A stretch of DNA of 64,000 nucleotides from NCBI GenBank assembly GCA_964036665.1, contig OZ038527.1, positions 3,596,001 through 3,660,000 of the forward strand, written 5' to 3'. Numbering within the stretch: the first letter of the stretch is position 1; each line of letters starts with the position of its first letter. The position numbers were made by a program, and so were the translations under genes. The DNA is from Gordius sp. MW1. Taxonomy: Eukaryota > Nematomorpha > Gordioida > Gordea > Gordiidae. Below, one piece after another: positions 37,124 to 45,965 of the stretch. The notes below the pieces were generated by a model. It had not been told where the DNA came from and searched no databases. It saw only the letters and a list, made by a program, of their open reading frames with translations.

Positions 37124-37504
37124 ATGATAACGGTTGAAGAAAATTATCAACCAGAACATACCAAAAGTTTGGGATCTTATGAAGGCCTCGATAGAGTTAA
37201 AAGTGTAGAAACCAAACGCAAGAAACCCATTCAAAGATTCAAAATTACTAAAATCATACAAACTTATATCAAAAAGTTGAAAAAATTTGTATGTAACATT
37301 ATTAGAAACATATATTTATATGCCATCTTGTTAGGAGCTACAACGTGCGTTTTACACATAGTCTTAAATCTAGTAGTTCCCTATTTAATTGGGGTTTTGG
37401 CATCTTGTCTACTAATGTCATCCATTTTCATACTCATCGCACAATCTATTCATGCTCATATTGAGGAACGGAAACTAATGAATCGTTTGCATGCTCTCCA
37501 TTAA
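37124..37504 (+). CDS. Orphan small membrane protein, 126 aa, single exon
   Basis: I do not recognise this protein. ATG 37124 opens a frame with a basic, Lys-rich N-terminal half (about 1-65). Two hydrophobic segments follow: about 67-90 (YLYAILLGATTCVLHIVLNL) and about 92-113 (LIGVLASCLLMSSIFILIAQ). The end is short and charged (HIEERKLMNRLHALH). The bases upstream are AT-rich with TATA-like runs (37079-37100). A possible AATAAA lies near 37709. No neighbour suggests a function. It could be one exon of a larger gene or a chance ORF, but codon usage and the clear topology favour coding. Confidence 0.45.
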   Translation: MITVEENYQPEHTKSLGSYEGLDRVKSVETKRKKPIQRFKITKIIQTYIKKLKKFVCNIIRNIYLYAILLGATTCVLHIVLNLVVPYLIGVLASCLLMSSIFILIAQSIHAHIEERKLMNRLHALH

Positions 37505-38424
37505 AGTTGAAGCCCGATCTTATATTTAATGCCCACTTTCATACCACCATTTTGATTTGAATAAGATTTCTGTTTAAACAAGTCTTATAATTACATAATT
37601 TGAATGTAATATGCAAGTATAAAATGCCTCTTATACGTACGTACATATTATAATGCTATTTAATCTAAAAATACATAAAAGCAGTATGCTTAGTGTTTAT
37701 TTTTTACATAAAATAAATACACGAATCGATACTGTACTCGATAAATAAATATTTAATGGCAAAGTTAGTTAGAATTGGAAGGTAATTATTTGGAATATAA
37801 ATTTGATTATAATGATTTTTGCCATAAATTAAAATACGTGAACCTTAAGCATAATAATCTTGCTTTTAGCGTTGGTTTTACAACGTTTTAATATGTGCAA
37901 CTAATTATCAATTCTGGGAATAATAAAATTATCATTAAAAGTCACTCGCACTTTGTGGGTTATTATAACGCTATAGTAAACATGCAATAAACACTATGAG
38001 CTATATTTGATGATGATCAATGGACCTAAACGTTTGCCATAACTATGTCAAGGTCTACTTTGAAGCTTTAGCTAGGGTTAATAAAGGGTCTCAATTTGCT
38101 CAACTAAGTAACTATAAGCGAACTTATAATTTTCTAAGTCTATTTATAGTTGACAGACACAGTGAATTTGATACAAATGTTACAATTTGCTAGAACAATA
38201 AAATTTACTTTCTACACTTGAATTTTATTTATAGTTTTTTTAGTCTGCACTTTCCATAAAAAGTGTTATCTTTATGAATTAATTTATATCGTTATAGATG
38301 CCGTATCCCGCTAAATCTTTAAAAGTTTGTGTACTAAAGTTTTTCAAAAAATATAAAAGTTTGTCATTTGGATTTTTTAAAACCTTTTTTATTTTTTTTT
38401 ATTAAAACAGGACAAATTTTTTTT
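37505..38424. other. No gene recognised
   Basis: AT-rich sequence after the orphan ORF with AATAAA-like sites near 37709; otherwise no repeats or coding signals seen. Confidence 0.45.
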
Positions 38425-38540
38425 TAAAAAGTCGAGACGAGATCGAGGTTTTTTAGACCGAGACGAGATCGAGATTTTCATAATCGGTCCCGAGACGAGA
38501 TTTTGTTTTCGAGACCGAGACGAGATCGAAACACTACATC
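38425..38540. repeat. GAGACGAGATCGA-type degenerate repeat
   Basis: Four or more imperfect units of CGAGACGAGATCGAGxTTTT between 38430 and 38535. No protein reading; likely a MITE tip or simple repeat. Confidence 0.55.
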
Positions 38541-39017
38541 TACCGCCCGTGCAATGCGAATACATTAAAGTTACCGGCTAACTCACAACAAAGGCGGTTA
38601 AGGAATTCAGTTATGGACACAATGGGAATAACAAGCTAGAATGTGAGCACGTCGAGGGAAAAAATTATCCAGGTTATACATACAAATGCTTAAATACACA
38701 TCGTCTACTTACAAGAAACGACTTGAAATGGAATTAAAGATGAAGAGTTAGAAAAGGGTTACAAGCTATTCTAAAGTGGGTCACTAAATCGTAGAAACGG
38801 GGTCAATATCGTGACAAATGCAGCTTTAAGGACAAGTGGTGGAAATCAAACTATGTCCAAGGAGGCCTATTATGCGTTGTAGGCTGGTATGCTCCCCAAA
38901 TTGGGTGTATAAAAACACATATTTTTTGTATTCATTGGAAAAGGAAATATAAGAAATACGTCAGGAAGAAAAGCTAATTATTGGAATGGACTTTGCCCAC
39001 GTGGGAAAGGATCGTTT

Positions 39018-39742
39018 TAGGGCTGCACCGATAAAGGTATCGGTATCGGTACCGATATCACGATTTTTTAACGATATCGGTATCGGTTATTAATCGTACC
39101 GATACCGATACTTGAAACTTTTTTTACAAATATTATATTTGTTAGAGCTCTATATCTATATACTTTTTAAATTAAATTTTAATTAATTGCTCTTAAATCT
39201 TATTTATTTTTTCATTGATTCATTCATTCAAATTTCTACCGCCACTTATTTATATTACTATGTAAGTTAGTTCGTATTTACAATTTACAATATAATGTAT
39301 TTAGGTCTAAAAGTAAAAGCAAGTCATTAATTTGGAATTATTTTATAATTGATGAGAACTCAGCGTCAGCACATATTGCAGCCTGTACAATTGATAACTG
39401 CAATAAAAAAGTTTTACATTAGAATATTGGGCAACAAATAGTTCTGATTTGCCAATATTAGCAACACTGGCCACAAAATATCTGTCCGCCACATCTATCC
39501 CTTCTGAATTTATTTTTAGTATAACTGGTGATATTGATAATCCACATAGAAGATCTCTTCTACCTGAGACTATCGAAAAATTACTATTTATGAAAAAAAA
39601 ATTGGAATATTTTAAATAAAGCTTTATAAATATTAACTAACAAGTCTAATTTTTATAAGATGTAAAATATCGGTATCGGTATATTTATTTAAATATCGGT
39701 AGTATCGGTATCGGTTGAAAATTTTATATCGGTGCAGCCCTA
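39018..39742 (+). mobile_element. hAT-type DNA transposon remnant with TIRs and a hATC domain fragment
   Basis: Inverted ends TAGGGCTGCACCGATA and TATCGGTGCAGCCCTA bound 725 bp. The subterminal regions are rich in GGTATCGGTA repeats on both sides, probably transposase-binding sites. Inside, 39419-39619 encodes a 66-codon frame resembling the hAT C-terminal dimerisation domain (LEYWA...LATLATKYLSATSIPSE...LLPETIEKLLF). The rest of the transposase is gone. A clean 8-bp duplication was not found at the borders. Confidence 0.78.
39419..39619 (+). pseudogene. hAT transposase C-terminal (hATC dimerisation) fragment
   Basis: The 66 residues fit the hATC pattern LExW, LAxxYLSxxATSxPSE, then RRSLLPETIEKLLF before a stop. 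In intact transposases this segment mediates dimerisation. The zinc finger, RNase-H-like core and catalytic residues are absent, so it is a non-functional relic. Confidence 0.75.
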
Positions 39743-40754
39743 CTTCGTATATAAACAAAATTGAGGGGGCCATAGACTTGGCCTGAAAAACAACACATGT
39801 ATCTCATATATACGGCATGTTAATCTTTAGAACTCTTTTTAAAAGCGTGAAGATCCTATTGTGAATTTTGGAAGTGGAAGCATTTTAGTCCAGTTGACTT
39901 TTATGATGTATTAATGAATGACTTTAAAATAATGCTAGGAGAAGAAATCGTCAGAAAACATCGTCCTATTGTATAAACCGCATAAAGAAGAAAGGTTTAT
40001 AAACTTTAAAATAGATATTAAATTGGTAAGGGATTCCTTGACGAACAATAAATACCATCATGAAACCTTTACATTCTTGCGTGCCATGTAGTTTGAACGT
40101 AAAGTAGACGATGGTTGAGAGCTAACTGAGGACAAAACAAAGAGGCCATTCAAGTTCTGGGACAAATCAAAGGAGGCAAAGCTTGAATAGGGAAGTTATG
40201 GTGGTGAAATAAAACGGTAGGGATTTTATCCGATGATTTTTAATCAGAGGGTAGCAAAAATCTAAAGAAGTCGGAGGATTATCAGAATATATGGAGGCAT
40301 TCTTCTTCTTGTGACAATTAAGTATTTATAGGATTACCTACCAAATACCAATTATTCAAAAAATAATTGGCTTAATAATCGCTCCAGATTTTGTTAATTA
40401 AAACCATTATGACTCTGCTTGTTAGTCATATAAGTTTCCAGGCCGAACCTGTGCCAAATTTTCTGATCACAAATTTAATTTTATTAAATTTAAAATTCAA
40501 ATCTGTAACCAATGTGTATAATAAATTGGGATATAGGCTAAATCACGAAAACGCAGAATCCCGAAAATACGATAATGCTATTGATAGGATTTTCAAATTT
40601 TCATATGTTTCTTAGTTTTAAAGTTTTATCACATCCCCGATAATATTACGTCATTTCAATCCATTAAATAAAGAGCTAGATTTGAGTGCAACTTTTAAAA
40701 TTTACTTATGTATGAATTAATTTGTAAAATTTATACAATAAAACATTTAGTACA

Positions 40755-41016
40755 CTAATGTTTAAAATTATTACAAGCAAACATAAATATAGTCTTAATT
40801 GCAGATATTAAATTTTTCAATATCTACAAACATATTAATGCAGTATTGATCATTGCTCTATGTTAATTTGTCTTAATATTTTATAAGACATTTGATTCAA
40901 TAATATATTCAAGGTAGTATCTATCTCAAAATTTTTAAAAGGGCTCTAACAAACATAAATTTAGACTTGTAAATTTTTCAATATCTACAAACATTTTAAT
41001 GCAATCTTAATAGAGT
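40755..41016. repeat. Diverged tandem duplication
   Basis: AATTTTTCAATATCTACAAA with flanking CAAACATAAAT occurs at about 40780-40845 and 40950-41005. Confidence 0.6.
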
Positions 41017-41040
41017 TTATTGATGTGTTGTCCAAATTTT

Positions 41041-41693
41041 CTAACAAAAAGGGAGTTCCATTCTCCAGATAGTGACAGTCTAGGGGCAATATTGTTTCAT
41101 CAATAGTTCTTGGAATTTTTGGTCTATTTTTATGCAATGTTCTCCTTATTGTTTGTTTCATTGACTTTAAAGGTGGATATTGACATTATATCCTCCACTA
41201 CTTCACGTCTTTGGTAAAGTACATTATCTTATACCTAATAGGATTAATTGATTCCCTGATTTTAAATATGTTAGGATTACCGATATTGATTCTAAAGGAT
41301 TATTAGTTGTGGCATCCTTTAAGTTATACTTTGTCACTAAATATTGATACTCATCAGTTTCAGGTTCATGGTTGTAATTATTTCTTAATTTAGCCATATA
41401 ATTACAATATATGAAATTGCAAGGGCATTTTGAATTTCTGCATCTATAATAGGTTGTAATCTGATTAGTTTTGTCAACGACATATAGATAATCATTGAGC
41501 ATCAAGATTGTTTTTGCTTTTGGGATGGCAAAAATATTACATCTAAATTAATTGAGGGGTTATACTAATTAAAACTAAACAAATTTTCTTTGTGAATTTT
41601 CAGCTGGTGCAAGGGTTGGTTGATCATCACCCTGTGTAGGGGTCTTCTCATTAGCATCTAGTAAGCAACTCTCAGTACTACCTCCACTTGAAC
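41041..41693 (-). pseudogene. FLYWCH zinc-finger gene fragment, probably MULE-derived
   Basis: The frame 41505-41224 and its upstream extension encode LMLNDYLYVVDKTNQITTYY, then RCRNSKCPCNFIYC and NYNHEPETDEYQY. These match a FLYWCH-type zinc finger (C-x5-C, later H-x-H-like NHEP). Downstream, after frameshifts, SMKQTIRRTLHKNRPKIPR and PLDCHYLENGTPFLL match the segment that follows FLYWCH in Mutator-like transposon proteins. A possible preceding exon, 41693-about 41581, encodes an acidic Ser/Gly-rich stretch (GSSGGSTESCLLDANEKTP). The frameshifts suggest a decayed element; a domesticated FLYWCH gene with extra introns is the alternative. Confidence 0.55.
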
Positions 41694-42286
41694 CTAAAAT
41701 TTTTTACATTTTTTAAGAATAATTTATAGAATGTTGTTACTTTGTTGGCCCATTATAATTGTAAAGATATTTTCAACAAGTTTGGTATTTGTTTCAGTGA
41801 AAATATTTAGTTTTTCATTTGACGCTAAAATTTTATGAATAAAGCTATATTATGTTACTTTGAATACAATTTTTAGAATGCTCAGTTGTGATTGTGACTA
41901 TGCAATTATTATTCTTCAGTATAGCCTTTCTTGGGCAATGACTTATAGTACATTGCCTGCACTTGTAATACACCTGTCCAAGTTCTCCCTATCTAATTTT
42001 GATATAATCAAAGTCTTTAAGGGTCAAAATCATGTTTTTTATATTGGATTTATAAAACTCTCAAAATAATTTTAATATATTTAAATAACTAAGTTTACTT
42101 ATATTTTCTTTAATATCTTGATTTGTTCTCTCAACCAAAAATTTGGAAAAAGCTTGATTATAGGATTGGATATTTTTTACAATATGTAATTGGCGCCAAG
42201 TGTAGCATTGAAATTAGGGATTATGCGCTTTCGGGATTGTGCCTACCTAGGAACTAAATAAACTTATAGACAACGTGCAGGCGAAG

Positions 42287-42540
42287 GTATGTATGTATGT
42301 ATGTATGTATGTATGTATGTATGTATGTATGTATGTATGTATGTATGTATGTATGTATGTATGTATGTATGTATGTATGTATGTATGTATGTATGTATGT
42401 ATGTATGTATGTATGTATGTATGTATGTATGTATGTATGTATGTATGTATGTATGTATGTATGTATGTATGTATGTATGTATGTATGTATGTATGTATGT
42501 ATGTATGTATGTATGTATGTATGTATGTATGTATGTATGA
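42287..42540. repeat. (TATG)n microsatellite, about 63 units, the 3' tail of the LINE
   Basis: A 254-bp tract of perfect GTAT/ATGT repeats starts directly at the target-site duplication and ends where the LINE 3'UTR begins. It reads as (CATA)n in LINE orientation. Position and purity fit a simple-repeat LINE tail that has expanded, not an independent microsatellite. Confidence 0.9.
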
Positions 42541-42745
42541 TTGCCGCGAAGACGCCCAAGAGCTTAGTAAGTGCAATCTAAGGTTGGGCTCCTTCTCACG
42601 CCAAATGGCGCATAAGGCCACGTTGGTGACAACGTGTGTAATGTACCTGTAACAAATTTGATTAATATGCAGTGTAATTATGGCATGTTAATATGTAATA
42701 CCCAACTGCATGAGAATTAAAGAGAACTTTGTAGGTGAGCATTTA

Positions 42746-44282
42746 TTACGAATGGGATATACGCGCCCTTGTAGTTGAAAGACTAGATAGTTGGTTCTTT
42801 GAGAACTCTATCCATAATTTCCTATCCTGCATTATTGTCAACATTGAATCCCAGTCCTGACCTAATAGTTGAATTTCTCGAAAAGTCTTGTGAAGCCAGC
42901 TGCCGTTGCATTTCAAGCCCCTTAGTGAAGGAGGATACCAGAACAGTGAAGACATGCAATAGTTTGTACCTTTTCTTCGGACCTGATGTGCTAAAAAATT
43001 CCACTTCCTTGTTAACAAAATATTTTTAACTGGAGGGATCTTACAACGCATCCACAGATTTTCGTTTGTTATCGTTGCTGGGTAAAAAATTCGACATACA
43101 ATTCGTAGCATTTTGTTGATGTTAACTTGGAGTTTTTTTATGTCGGGGGCACGCAACGACCAAGATTCACACCCATAAAGAAGTGTTGGTAGAATCATAA
43201 CTTTAAAGATCCTCAGGCGGGTGTTAAGGACCAGTTGGCGCGAGCGCCAGATTGCCGAACAAGAATAAAATTTTACAAGGGTTCGTCGGAGCTTTAATTC
43301 CATGTCTCCGTCGGCATAAGTATCCTCTGTTAGTTCTACTCCCAGATATCTTACTCTATTGGATGCTTGTATTGGGTTATTTTCAATAATCAACTCCTCT
43401 TCTGATTGATTATTTTTTACGAGCATAGAGCACTTACCAGCATTTATAAACAACCCTGCTTGTTTCGCCTGATTAGTAAATCTATCAACCATCAATTGAG
43501 CCTGTGATACAGAGGAAGCGATAAGGCATATATCATCCGCGAAAAGTAGTGAAGATATGTTGATACCGTTTACATTGATGCCTTCATAGCCAAGTATGGA
43601 CCGCTTTACAATCAAGTCCATCGCTATTATAAAAAGAAGAGGGGACAATGGACAGCCCTGTCTAACTCCCACTGTCACCGGAATCGGGTCTGATTTGTGT
43701 TGTAGATGCGTTACTATTACTTTCATATCTTGGTAGATCAGGAAGATCATAAGGATCAATTTCTTGGGAATTCCCAATAAACATAGCGACTCCCATATGT
43801 AAAGATGGGAAAGGAAGTCGAACGCTTTCGAAATGTCTAGGAAGACCAAAACCAAAGGGTCCCCACTGGAGCGCGACACATCTATCATATTCCTCAAAGT
43901 GATGATGTGTTCCGTTGTGGTCCGGCATTTCCTGAATCCTGCTTGATTATGTTTGAGGATGCCCTCAACCTCGTTATATATTCTGTCGTAGATTATTTTT
44001 ATGAATATTTTGGACTCAAGATTTATAATTGTGATTCCCCTATTGTTAGGATCAGATGGGTCTCCTTTCTTAAAAAGTTTGATAAGGCGCCCTCGTGACC
44101 AGGATTCTGGTGCCTCTTCTTTCGCCCAAATTTTACAAAAGAGTAGATGTAGCATAGTACCAGAGACGTATGGATCCGCGCTCAGTGCCTCTGAGGTGAG
44201 TCCAATCAGGTCAGCCGCTTTATGGGGTTTAAGTAATTTAATTGCTCTTTTGATTTCTAAAACGATGGTGGGTCAGTTGATA
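42746..44282 (-). CDS. LINE reverse transcriptase, C-terminal part of polyprotein
   Basis: The frame is open from about 44282 (IVLEIKRAIKLLKPHKAADL, typical of the region before RT motif 1), overlapping the endonuclease frame, although its first ATG is at 44155. RT motifs: LIKLFKKGDPSDPNNRGIT, LDISKAFDF (first catalytic Asp), VRQGCPLSPLLF, LLFADDICLIA (the FADD pair) and YLGVEL. The thumb-like C-terminal part has LPTLLYGCESWSL. No internal stop interrupts 469 codons, and the catalytic aspartates are present. The TAA is followed by about 200 bp of 3'UTR and the TATG tail. Confidence 0.87.
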
Positions 44283-45726
44283 CTGGGAGTGCCGGAGGTC
44301 CTTTAAAATTTACTATAAATTCTCTGAAAATGTCCAATACCGGCACTTTGAATTGGGGTGACAAGATTGATCTAAAGTATAGCTCCCATGTTTTGGTTTG
44401 CACCAAGGAATCATTAGACTCACTAACTGTTTTTATGTTGTAGTATGCCCTTTTTGTAAACGAGCTACGATTCAGGCTTTTTATTATGTTGAATAATTGG
44501 TGAGTATTATTTGAGCGGGCCGCGGCCTCTGCCTCGCTGGTTCTCAAGTTAATATAAGCCATTTTATCTTGTCTTATGCTTGACTTGATACGTTTGCTGA
44601 GGGCCGACAGGCATGAGGATTTGTAGGGGAAATTTTTATCATCGAAAAAAAGTTGATTTCTTGTCCTCAGTAGCCCCAGCGTTTGTTGTGAGAACCAAGT
44701 TTTTGTCTTCATTCGATTCTGGCCCTTGGGGGCATTAGCAAATATAGCTGATATTTTCAGACTCAACTCATTAATGGGTAAAGCGGAAAAATTTGTATTT
44801 CTAAATTTGGAGCGTAGATATTCCCTGAATTCGATTGTACCTGATAAACCTTGTGGCCTTATCGTTGGATTATTGCGCAATGATGGTATTCGTAAGGTGG
44901 CTGACTTCACTACCAGCTCAGCAGCTATAGCGCTGTGATCCGCCTTTTCAATTATTGTATCTTGTATAACACGAAAGTTTTTGACAGTTTTATAATGCCG
45001 TGATCTGCACAGCAGGTGATCTATTTGGCTTATTTGGGGACTATTCCTTCTTCTAAATGTAGCCAACTGATCTGTCGGAAGCTCGGAAAAAGTAGAGGCA
45101 ATACGCCACTTCAACCCTCTACACCATTTTTTTAGAAAAATCCCGTTTCTATTGTTTGTGCCTAAAGAGTTAGGGCCTACCAAGCCAGGGTCATCACGGT
45201 CAGTGTACTTAACACAAGAGTTGAAGTCGCCAATGATAACAGGCAATGATCTGCGCTTTAAAGTCTTGATCTTTCCTGAAAGTAGAGTGAAGAAGTCTTT
45301 TAATATTTGAAGTTTATATGACGATGTGGGGACATAGACGTTTATCACTGAGAGAGTACGTGACCCAAATGTGACATTGAGGATGAGGATTCTGTCGTTA
45401 ACCCAATCAATGCTCGAGATTGAGAGACGTTTATTTATAATCGTGGACACTCCTGTGGTTGGGTTCTCGCCGAAGCCCGTATGGTATATTGTGTAGTCTG
45501 AGTAGGCACTATCGACTCTGGAGAGGGGGATCCGAGTTTGTTGTAAACACAGAACATCCAATTTATATTTCCTAGCGAATGTTATCATACATTGTTGATA
45601 TCCTTTCACCATTAAGGTATTAACGTTTAATGATGCGATTTTTATCCGCATGATTGTTTGTATTTTGTCCAGGATATTCTTATGAATGCTCTTCCAATGA
45701 TATGATTCGGGGGAGGGATTTAGCAT
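44257..45726 (-). CDS. LINE endonuclease (APE/EEP) domain and linker, N-terminal part of polyprotein
   Basis: The 489-aa frame starts at ATG 45726. It holds EEP nuclease blocks in order: IASLNVNTL (about 30), LDVLCLQQTR (56-65), VINVYVPTSSYK, VIIGDFNSCV, SQIDHLLC and KADHSAI. Family members cut target DNA for first-strand priming. The catalytic Glu of the usual LQETR is Gln here (Q63), which would be expected to cripple cutting. The frame ends at TAG 44257 in the middle of the linker that should lead into the RT, so this is a frameshift and not a natural C-terminus. Confidence 0.85.
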   Translation of the reverse strand: MLNPSPESYHWKSIHKNILDKIQTIMRIKIASLNVNTLMVKGYQQCMITFARKYKLDVLCLQQTRIPLSRVDSAYSDYTIYHTGFGENPTTGVSTIINKRLSISSIDWVNDRILILNVTFGSRTLSVINVYVPTSSYKLQILKDFFTLLSGKIKTLKRRSLPVIIGDFNSCVKYTDRDDPGLVGPNSLGTNNRNGIFLKKWCRGLKWRIASTFSELPTDQLATFRRRNSPQISQIDHLLCRSRHYKTVKNFRVIQDTIIEKADHSAIAAELVVKSATLRIPSLRNNPTIRPQGLSGTIEFREYLRSKFRNTNFSALPINELSLKISAIFANAPKGQNRMKTKTWFSQQTLGLLRTRNQLFFDDKNFPYKSSCLSALSKRIKSSIRQDKMAYINLRTSEAEAAARSNNTHQLFNIIKSLNRSSFTKRAYYNIKTVSESNDSLVQTKTWELYFRSILSPQFKVPVLDIFREFIVNFKGPPALPVSTDPPSF

Positions 45727-45910
45727 TTGTTTAACTATGAATAATGAAAATTAGAGATCTAGTATCGAAGTCAAAAAGCGCGCGCGTGCTATTTATCCTT
45801 TTATCGATGCTTATAAGAGTGGAAATATAAGCTAAAATAGTGTAATATACGAGTAAAAGCAGACGAAATTTCCTAACTTAGGGGAAAAGCAGACGATCCA
45901 GGCGAAGGTA

Positions 45911-45965
45911 AGGGACGTAAAAGTTTAAAGCTTGTAACTAATTGTCAGTATCTGTCAGTAGTTTA
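45911..45965 (+). promoter_or_regulatory. Probable remaining KHDC4 5'UTR / core promoter next to the LINE
   Basis: These 55 bases separate the LINE's flanking duplication from the KHDC4 ATG. No TATA box is seen. The sequence reads like a short 5'UTR (GTAAGGGACG... GTCAGTAGTTTA before ATGG). Core promoter and transcription start must lie here, or inside the LINE, or upstream of it with the LINE now transcribed or spliced out. This is inferred from position only. Confidence 0.4.

Larger units (their letters stand above)
38552..40260 (+). pseudogene. Decayed RTE-type LINE endonuclease region, split by a hAT element
   Basis: Reading across frames gives blocks of an APE-type LINE endonuclease: LEMELKMKS, KLCPRRPI followed by VGWYAPQIG, and LIIGMDFAHVGKDR, which matches the family's GDFNGHVG block. 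Many frameshifts and stops are present. The block ends at the left end of the hAT element (39018), and LINE-like fragments resume after 39742. Similarity is by eye and weak past 39750. Confidence 0.5.
42287..45898 (-). mobile_element. Near-intact non-LTR retrotransposon (LINE) with target-site duplication and (TATG)n tail
   Basis: The element is about 3.6 kb and lies antisense to KHDC4. Its 5' end is next to 45899 and its 3' end is a pure tetranucleotide tract. A perfect 12-bp direct repeat, CAGGCGAAGGTA, occurs at 42278-42289 and 45899-45910, outside the two ends (the last bases merge into the TATG tract). This is the mark of target-primed insertion. The coding part holds an APE-type endonuclease and a reverse transcriptase in one polyprotein, now split by a single frameshift near 44265. 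The C-terminal block YGCESWSLRA and the endonuclease-RT order are like RTE-related LINEs; the clade assignment is tentative. Confidence 0.88.

Noticed and set aside
42254-42652. Long ORFs of YVCM or YIHT repeats on both strands
   Set aside because: They are six-frame translations of the (TATG)n tract, not genes.
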